From Eretmocerus hayati (lineage: Eukaryota > Arthropoda > Insecta > Hymenoptera > Aphelinidae), in contig CM056742.1 in the NCBI GenBank assembly GCA_029851415.1, forward strand, positions 114,454,246-114,518,245: 64,000 bases of DNA. The letters are read 5' to 3'. Below the pieces are notes generated by a model. The model did not search any database. It was given only the letters and a program-made list of their open reading frames with translations, and was not told where the DNA came from. Position numbers and translations under genes: made by a program. Shown here piece by piece: positions 56,274-64,000 of the stretch. Numbering within the stretch: position 1 is the first letter of the stretch; each line of letters opens with the position of its first letter.

Positions 56274-58798
56274 ATTTTTTTCGTTTTCTCAGGTTTGGAC
56301 GTACGGGTCATAGAAAATTGTGCGGCAAGTTTAATTAGTAGAAATATCGTGAATTTCGAGAGAGAATCAAAATCAAAATACACGTCAAAAAAGGTCTGCA
56401 CGAATATCGGATTTTCATCTGCCACACCTCTTGGGAGGACGTGGGAGGTTCGAAGAGGGTTCCACATGAGTAAGTTCAAGCAAGGAGGGACCTGAGCGAC
56501 ATTTTAGTCAATTTTGAGATATCAAAGAATGATGTTGCATCGCCTACATTTATGAAGGAAATGGATACAGGGCCTTTCTTGCGTGAATTCGGATCTGTAT
56601 TTCTAGAAAAACGATTCATACGCTATCTGGCCACCCACCATGAGAACCCCCACCACAATTCTCGATAATAATGATATCCGAGAGGCGATTGTTAACTTCC
56701 GCGGCAAGTCCAACATATAATACATATATGTAGGTAAGTACTCAGCGTTCGTACGTCGAGTACACAGTGTTTGTATAACGAATTGGACGAAGTGTAAGTA
56801 TAGTTGCGCTGTTTTTCAGCATTATTTCATCGCTTGGATGTCGGTTGAGAATTACAAGTGTATCATCTTGAATCATGGCTTGTCATGATGACAGTAATGG
56901 TAGAACAGGTAAAAATCCCAATATCATATGCATTATACATTTGGTAGATGATCTCAGAGCTGTCGAACGTGTCTTTGGTCTCTTAATCCAATGTGGTGAC
57001 CTCCAAAATCACGAAGATAACCGTAAAATTTGATATCCCACAGTCACCGATCGATCTGAGATAGAATATCAACAAGTTCGAGAAATTCGTGTAAAAAGGG
57101 CCCCAAGTGACATGCCTATTTTGTTAAAAAAGAGCTTCGCAGTACATCGAAGGGCGAAGAATAAATGAGATCATGATAGAGGTCGATGAGAACTATACAT
57201 ACACGCATCTGCGTGTGAATTCATTGTAGGGTATAAATAAATGCTGTGCAGTTTTTATCGTTCTCTAGACACTCATCCATTTGCACCAAGTTGCCTTTCT
57301 GCATATGAGCCCATTCACATGTGGTGTTTCCATATCCCAAAACGGAGAGAACAGGTATAAGGAAATATCAAGAATCGCTGCAGAAATTTTGCCAGATTGA
57401 CATGGGCGTGCTCCGTAGTACCAAAAAAACAAGTCCCGTGGTCAACCCGTAATTCCTAAAACTGTGTAATTCATGTTTAAAAACTCACAATCACTCTGCA
57501 ACTTCTCTCGCTACAGTTCAATTTTGGGTGGTGAAAAGCTTAGAGTGTTCAAGTTGTAAAGAATTCTAATCTATCTCGTGGGATAAATAGTGAGGAGGAT
57601 GAATGAGTGTACAAATTTTGGTACAGAAAGGTAATCAGTATATTCAAATAATCATGGTTCAAAAGATAGATTCAGCCATGTGAATGAAAATCGTCGATCG
57701 ACATTTCAATCATCACGAACATATGTTAAAATAACGGTTATTCACCGAGGTATCGTCGCTTGATGGATAGTTACCGCTTTCCACACACAAACCGATATAT
57801 CCACAACCACCTCATAATGATGACAGCTCGCAGCCTCTTGAATTTCGCGAGGACGGCGCTGATGAAACGCGACTGCGTTGCGGAACCTCGCTTATGATTG
57901 TTTATAAGCCTGTGGTCAGGTTTATCAATGACTTTGTGCATCAGAAGGACGATGGATCAAGGAAATGACGCGAGACGCTGCTCATCAAGGATAGCACACC
58001 GACTAATAACAAGAATACACACAGAATCTCCACTTTGTTCACAAATTCTGAGCTCGGGACCAACATACGTTTTTTCTGTGGCTCACCTCTTGATAAATAT
58101 AGAGTCCTGAAGCCGAGCCAACCGAAAGTTGGTGCCGAAGCCGATCGCGGCTGTGCCCGGTTGCCGAAATTCCCCGTCACCGACCGGTACTAAACGCTTT
58201 GCTGAGGGGTGGGGCTCTACACGGACACACAAACACTATCACGAAGTGTTGTCGGATTTAGTTCCCCGTCGAAAAACTTTGTAAGACACATTATTTATTT
58301 TTCAATGAAAGTGATTGAACAAAATGAAGTCTCAAGAGTTTGGTACGTCTTGAAAGAGTATTCTCAAACACTCGACTTGAGGAGGGATTCCTCTTTATGC
58401 GTTATAACTCAATTCATATGTGGCCTCATGTGAGACATATCCAAGACGATTTTTGTCTCGCATTTGACATACTTGAAATGTTGAGGATAATATACCGGCA
58501 GTCGAGTATTTTCGGGGAATTGAATAGCTTCCAGCTCAACTTTGGGACGTTCGAATTTTGCGTGGGCGAATTCGGAATGTTTGGATAAAATTGGGTATAG
58601 GCGTAAAAATGTCAGTGGAGATCCTCCCTGGGATTATCTGACCAAGAGGGGCCAGGGAGTGCGGGTCACGGATTTCGAAAAGACGATACCCAAGGCCGCA
58701 GAGTCTAACGCTCAAGCGTTTCCGAATTACAGCCTAGAACTTAGGCAGTGCAGTATATCTATATAGGTATGTGGACAAACGATACACATGAGTAGTTC
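56274..58798. other. No gene recognised; one partial dispersed repeat
   Basis: The frame 56295-56495 follows directly on the palindrome and is unrecognised. 57335-57425 is a partial copy of the repeat tail seen at about 28,000 and 41,960 (GCAGAAATTTTGCCAGATTG, GACATGGGCGTGCTCC). A 79-codon minus frame at 57941-58180 has one hydrophobic stretch and no further support. Confidence 0.4.
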
Positions 58799-59749
58799 TG
58801 TGGAAACTTTGAAATAATGTGTGTCTGCTTGTACGAACCCTTAAAACGATTGGGAAAAAATTCGTACAAGTCATTTTCGACGTATTTTTTGGTGCTCTTT
58901 TTGGCGCAATCATTAGTTTGGCGATCCAGAGCCAACCAAAAAAATTATCATCGGAAAAGGGGTCAAAATGTCAGTTCCGTGCGTTGTGGCTTTCCCTTTA
59001 GTCGGACTTTGTGAGCGTGAAGCACCGCAGTTTAAGATTCGGGCGGGCAAATAACATCAAATATCATAGTATGAAGCCCCAAATTCCATTGCTATGAGAG
59101 CCCAAAGACCACTTTTTGCATGTGCGCGGAGCACATGCATTTTGTGTCGCAGTTATACTTAAAATTTCACTCGCTCAGTTTTCCTCGATAAAAGTAAATT
59201 TGACTCATTCTACACTCTTCCGCGCCAACTTATTCTCAAAGTAAATCGTCAGGCGCAACTTTTCCATCCCTCAGAATTTCGAAAAAGAATTGATTTTTAT
59301 ACTTTGCGGAGCTCTTTCCCGCGAAAATCTGGATTTGCTAACGTGATTGGTCAGTTCCGTGTGGTACTAGTGCGACCCTTAATCGCGAGATTACGGAGGC
59401 CCTAGTCAGTTTCTTTCAAAGTATCTGATGGCCAAATGAAAACCCCAAAACCACAAGACCGTAGCTAAAACCGTTTGGCCGTAAGATCAATTATAGTGCC
59501 AAATGTCAGGTTCCGTGCCGTACCTCAAAATGTCAGGTTACGTGTCCACTACCGTGTTATACGTGTTATTCTCATGGTACCGATGGGTGGACATTTTCAA
59601 ATCCGTGTGTGAGTTGAATTATACATTATATGTTTGAAAAGGTCGAAAAAAACATGTCAGAACCTCCCGAAGTGGGATTTGGCAATCCCACATTGTGTCA
59701 ATCGCACATCTTCGGCCTCCAAGTGTTGAAGTTCCAACGGAACTACTCA
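58799..59749. mobile_element. TGAGTAGTTC-terminal element, left copy
   Basis: Ends are TGAGTAGTTCTGTGGAAACT (58799) and the complement of TGAGTAGTTCCGTTGGAACT (ending 59749). It is 951 bp and non-coding; it contains the words AAAATGTCAGTTCCGTGCG and AAATGTCAGGTTCCGTGCCG. The terminus resembles that of the foldback at 13489-14915. The inverted second copy follows at 60014-60950. Confidence 0.65.
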
Positions 59750-60013
59750 TATAGATATTTTATAATGCATGGGTTATACGCTGTAGCTCAAAAAAGGTTA
59801 AACGGTAGACCCTGCGGCTTTGGATATTATCTTCTGAGTCGGGAAATATTCAGTTGTACATCAGCCTGTTAATCATTCTCAAAGTTGAGAATTTTATGTT
59901 AGACTGTTATGAATTATATATCCATGGGAATATTATACAAAAATACCGCACGCGTCTGTGTTTGTAATGCTTGCTTTGGTCTTTCATATGCTACACAAAA
60001 CTACCGATGTATA

Positions 60014-60950
60014 TGAGTAATTCCGTTGAAACTGTGCCAACCCCAAATCCCACTTCGGAAGGTTCTGACATGTTTTTTTCGTCCTTTTCAAACATATAAT
60101 GTATAATTTAACTAGCGCTTGGATTTAAAAATTTCCACCCCTCGGTACCACAAGAATAACACGCATAACACGGTAGTAGCGCACGGAACCTGACATTTTG
60201 AGCTGCACACGGAAACCTGAGATTTGACACCAAAATCGATCTCACGGCCAACCGATTTAAGCTAGAGTCTTGAGATTTTGGGGTTCTCATTTGGCCATCA
60301 GATTCTGTAAAAAAAAAAAAAAACTGACTAAGGCTTCCGTAATCTTGCGTTCAAGGATCGTACTAGTACCACACGGAATTGACCAAAAAATTCAGCAAAA
60401 CCAGATTTTCGCGGGAAAGAGCTCCGCAAAGTATGAAAATCAATTTTTTCCGAAATTCTGAGGCATAAAAAAGTTGCGCCTGACGATGTTCTTCAAGAAT
60501 AAATTGATACGGGAAGGCTTGTAATGAGGCAAGTACACTTTTATCGAGAGAAACTGAGGGGATAAAATTTTTAATAAAATTACGCCACAAAATGTAATTC
60601 CTCCGCACACATGCAAAGAGTGGTCTTTGGGCTCTTATAGCAGGGGGATTTAGTGCTCAAAGGCATTGTATTTGATAAATTTGCCCGCTCGAATCTCAAA
60701 CGAGCCTCACCGCGACGCTTTACACTCGCAAGGGTCGGAAAAATGAAAAACCACGGCGGACGGAACTGACATTTTGACCCCTTTTTCGATTATGATTTTT
60801 TTGGCGACCCTGGATCTTTAAACTAATTATTGCGCCAAGAAGAGCACCAAAAAATACGTCGAAAATGACCTGTACGAATTTTTCCCCAAGCGCTTTAAGG
60901 GTTCGTACAAGCGGGCATACATTATTTCAAAGTTTCCACAGAACTACCCA
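60014..60950. mobile_element. TGAGTAGTTC-terminal element, inverted right copy
   Basis: This is a complementary copy of 58799-59749, running TGAGTAATTCCGTTGAAACT (60014) to GAACTACCCA (60950). The two copies are separated by 264 bp (59750-60013), making a 2.15-kb palindrome centred near 59,874. Divergence between the copies is moderate, with scattered substitutions and indels, including an A-tract at 60307-60320. Confidence 0.65.
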
Positions 60951-61934
60951 TATGCAGTGTCAAGTACAGTGTTATATCAGACTGTTATGGTGGGAATAAG
61001 AAGAAATATTGTTTGTAGATATGAAAAGCCCTTTTTCGATTTGGAATTCTATAGTTTCGTATGATCGACCGTAGAAATCACACTGTTCGGCGTGCGTGGT
61101 CAAGATAAGAGAGTACATCGGATAAATGGGACTGTTCTATTCAATCATGGAATTTGCATGTCTTTGGGAAGCTTGGAATCATTTTGCGAGATGGAACTTT
61201 TTCATTATTTGCGAATGAAGAATCAGCAGTACTAGACTGCAATGGAAGTACTTTTCACTTATAATATAGGATCCAAAAATTGAAGCCTGTGATGAATTGA
61301 GGATAACGTTGTCTACGCTTCTCGGAATACCATACATTCGGACACCGTTGTGGAAGGTACACAATGTGGATGTCAATCTCATTTTGGAGAATGTCATTAT
61401 TCATAACTGTTCGAGAGCTCATCTCCAATAACTTCTTGAAAGTTTCCAACGAAAACATGAGTCTTTCTTCGAAATTAAGAAGCAGTACTTGTTAGCTCAA
61501 ATCAAACCGTTCACTTCAACGACAGAAATCGCGGCTGTATTCCTTTATGTACGTCTTCAAGTCTCATCAGTGGCGCCCATAAGATGAGATTGTGATCGTC
61601 GTGGGACACTGCAGAAATGGTGAACTATGTTGATATCAACACAAGTTGCTCAGTGACATTACGCAAATTGAGGATTATTTGAGTCAACTTTGGGTGAAAG
61701 ATATTGACACCGAAAGCAACCTCATTTGCTACTTGGCCAATTCTGTCGTCAATAGTCTTGCCGCTGGGGGAGGGGAGGGGTTCAGTGTAGGCGACTCGTA
61801 TTCCAGAGGGTTTGGAAATGTATCCCGATACATTGAATCGCATGCATGAGGTCGACAGCTTGTGAACCCTGGCATATTTTGGTATTGACAGTTTTTAGTA
61901 CAAAATTATTGTTTTTTGCAAAAAAGTCGGGAAA
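60951..61934. other. No feature recognised
   Basis: AT-rich sequence with short frames (61179-61397, 61255-61458, 61625-61843 minus). None shows a domain, and the frames overlap on opposite strands. Confidence 0.4.
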
Positions 61935-62560
61935 TGTGCGTTAAACAAAAAATCTTACGGGGACCAAAGTTGTAGAGCACACAGTTTTCTCTAAAATAAG
62001 TTGAAATCGTCATTCAAAAGTCCATACAAGTTTCCCGGAAAACCCAAGCGCGGGGTGCATTCACTCAAACCTCTCCGAGCATATAGATCAAGAGAATGTA
62101 AAATAAGTCTGTCATACGCTATATCCCCGCAGCGAATCTGCCGGTGCGCGGTGCGACGAGCATGGCCGAATTGCAGCGCTGTAATTTGCACTTTTTTTCT
62201 TTCTCTTGTTCCACGCAGGCGAAGGGGTTTGAGTTCGATGGAATCGAGCAGTGACCATTTTCAAGGGAATGCCATCCTTCTCAAGATGCGCTTGATCGTC
62301 TAGCCATTGATTGACAATGGGCAGAGTGGCAGCAAGTTGAGTATTTCTGCGTCGGCCACCCCGTATAATAAGCCCATCTTACACACACGGAACGATTTTT
62401 GCGTATTTTCCGCCCGGGGCTTGGCGAGGGGCTTGGGTTTTCCAGGAAACTCATATGGACCTTTTTTGTAGGGGATCTTATGCCCTATAACTTCAGACCA
62501 ATAAAATTTTTCGTCACGATGCACACTCCCCGAATTTCTTGCACTAACCATAATTTTGCA
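61935..62560. repeat. Degenerate inverted repeat
   Basis: GTCCATACAAGTTTCCCGGA and AAACCCAAGCGC near 62021-62052 pair with the complement of GCTTGGGTTTTCCAGGAAAC and TCATATGGAC near 62431-62461. Looser matches extend outward (GTTGTAGAGCA near 61968, TGCCCTATAAC near 62482). The centre near 62,240 contains CCGCAGCGAATCTGCCGGTG at its left. Probably an old MITE. The frames 62001-62303 plus and 62300-62650 minus come from the mirrored arms. Confidence 0.5.
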
Positions 62561-63504
62561 TGAAAAATTGTTAATAACAAATAAACGCCGGGGTTTACGG
62601 GCTATTGCATTAGATTTAGCGCCTGAATGTGAATAACAATTCTTCTTCAAACCTTCTGAACCACGAATAGATTACTTTGACTTCCCGCCTCTCCCTCAGC
62701 GCTCGCGGAATACAATTGCAGTAAAGCGTATGCTTATCACTAGGGGTAAGACGCTATGGGATGAGATGTAAGATTCTGAATTTAATCGTCATAAGATCGC
62801 CTGATGCAAGCCTGTTGGTCCCTTACATGCTGACAAATTGACCTTTTTTGGGATCACAATTCAATGTTCAGAGACCAGCGATAGAGTACAAGAACACAAA
62901 AACACGACTTAGACGTTTAGTTGAAGATTTACAGATCCTTCGTAAGCGTATGAATCATCGATCGGACCCTGGTTTTCCTGCAATAATTTTTCGTTGACAA
63001 TGGAAGATGATATGCGTCTTGATTGATATCAATTCCTATCCCACCGACGGTGCGCACAATCACAATTTTGTTGAAGATAAAAACTGATATCCTGCTGTTA
63101 TACAGAGCAACAAGTGACCGAGTGAGTCGTCCTGCAGAGTGTATACTTAATATATTAGGAAGATCTGCAAAAATTGTATTATTGTTAATCATGGTACTGA
63201 CATCGTAACACAATCAGTTCTTGAGTAAAATTCATAGTGCATAATTGGTGTCAAAGGCTATTATTTTCCAGAAAACTTGAGGAGTACAGCCATAAATTAG
63301 AAGTACACAATGGACTGCGGAGATCTTCAAATGTTCTGGAGACTATTCATTAATGACACCAACTTTATACCTCTTGCGACAAATGATCTTGATATTGTCT
63401 CTCTTGGTATACGCCTCAACATCCCAAATATCCCGTGACGAACACACACATCCATAATATACTTACGGTCGCATTATCTCCGTTGAGCGCTGGGCTGGCT
63501 CTCT

Positions 63505-63507
<3 letters not shown>
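62561..63507. other. No feature recognised
   Basis: Overlapping frames on opposite strands (62929-63213 minus, 63023-63208 plus) are mirror readings of the same DNA and lack domains. No TIRs were seen. Confidence 0.4.
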
Positions 63508-63542
<35 letters not shown>

Positions 63543-64000
63543 GTGGTTAGAGGGCAAAATCTGCCTCGATCCCTCGGATCCGTCCCCAGACACCGGACTG
63601 GTTCAGCTTACGCGGACTACGCATAGCCCACGCAGGCCATACCAGGCGGGACACGGGTTTGGGTGGGGCCCACCGAGGGGTGGGCCCGGCCGTGTAATAT
63701 CCCTCTCCCCTCGATGTCCGATACCTAGGGCATCGGGCAATCAAGAAGGAGATCCACCTGCATCTACCATCTCATCCCGGAACCGCGTGAGCATTACTTC
63801 AGGATGAGCGGCATGTCTCGCGCTCGATTGCGAGCGTTCCTCTTCTCCATCTTCTCTCTTCGGCCACTTGTCGGCATCTTCTATCTTCATTCTTCATTGT
63901 TCCCTCTCTTTCTTCTTTCTTCTCTCTTCTTTCTTCTTTCTTCCCTCTTCAGTGCATCAGATTCCTCCTGGAATCATTTGGGCCTCTTCTGTTTCAATCG
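63508..64000 (-). mobile_element. 3' end of a poly(A)-tailed non-LTR retroposon
   Basis: A run of 32 T (63508-63539) is the complement of a poly(A) tail. The DNA to its right is therefore the 3' end of a minus-strand retroposon continuing past the window. It is GC-richer than the surroundings and contains a strong stem, GGGCCCACC near 63667 with GGTGGGCCC near 63681. A minus-strand frame (63744-63547) ends just before the tail. A purine-rich minus-strand segment (about 63,840-63,960) follows upstream. A LINE 3' end or a SINE are both possible; no RT is visible. Confidence 0.65.

Overview
This is a eukaryotic, almost certainly arthropod (probably insect) genomic window. It is AT-rich with GT-AG introns, TATA-box-like sites, microsatellites, TTAGG-type motifs, Ty3/Gypsy, 5S- and tRNA-derived sequences, and very many palindromic (foldback) DNA transposons. 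I see no recognisable conserved host gene; nearly every interpretable stretch is transposable element. Coordinates of repeats come from reading the sequence by eye.

Layout. 1-2.8 kb: unrecognised sequence. 2.8-7.3 kb: a dead Gypsy pol relic split by a nested foldback element and by a tRNA-headed retroposon that itself carries a 181-bp Transib-like MITE. 7.6-8.15 kb: a CACTG-terminal MITE. 8.2-15 kb: degenerate repeats and a 1.4-kb foldback. 15.4-20.1 kb: a pyrimidine-rich satellite of about 0.4-kb units, split by a 2.6-kb long-TIR element with a clean 9-bp target duplication. 20.4-24.5 kb: TTAGG-like motifs, a 5S-derived piece and a 1.84-kb palindrome with a tRNA-like core in each arm. 24.5-28.5 kb: sparse, with one small secreted-type ORF. 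28.55-36.2 kb: a 7.6-kb inverted-repeat structure enclosing a second broken Gypsy pol on the minus strand. 39.7-43 kb: a diverged palindrome and a 558-bp Transib-like element with RSS-like ends.

The centrepiece is 43,423-54,183: a 10.8-kb, apparently intact two-gene DNA transposon with identical 24-bp terminal inverted repeats, subterminal arrays of an ACTTATTcaaTAAGT motif, an 846-aa zinc-finger transposase (CMC/CACTA-like) and a ten-exon gene for a 593-aa SAM-like protein. The whole transposase gene lies inside the first intron of the SAM-like gene in the same orientation, a layout resembling plant En/Spm. Two smaller CACT-terminal elements are nested within it.

Right of it, 55,891-56,273 is a near-perfect palindrome with a hammerhead-ribozyme-like core in each arm. 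58.8-60.95 kb holds two inverted copies of a TGAGTAGTTC-terminal element. The window ends in the poly(A)-tailed 3' end of a minus-strand non-LTR retroposon.
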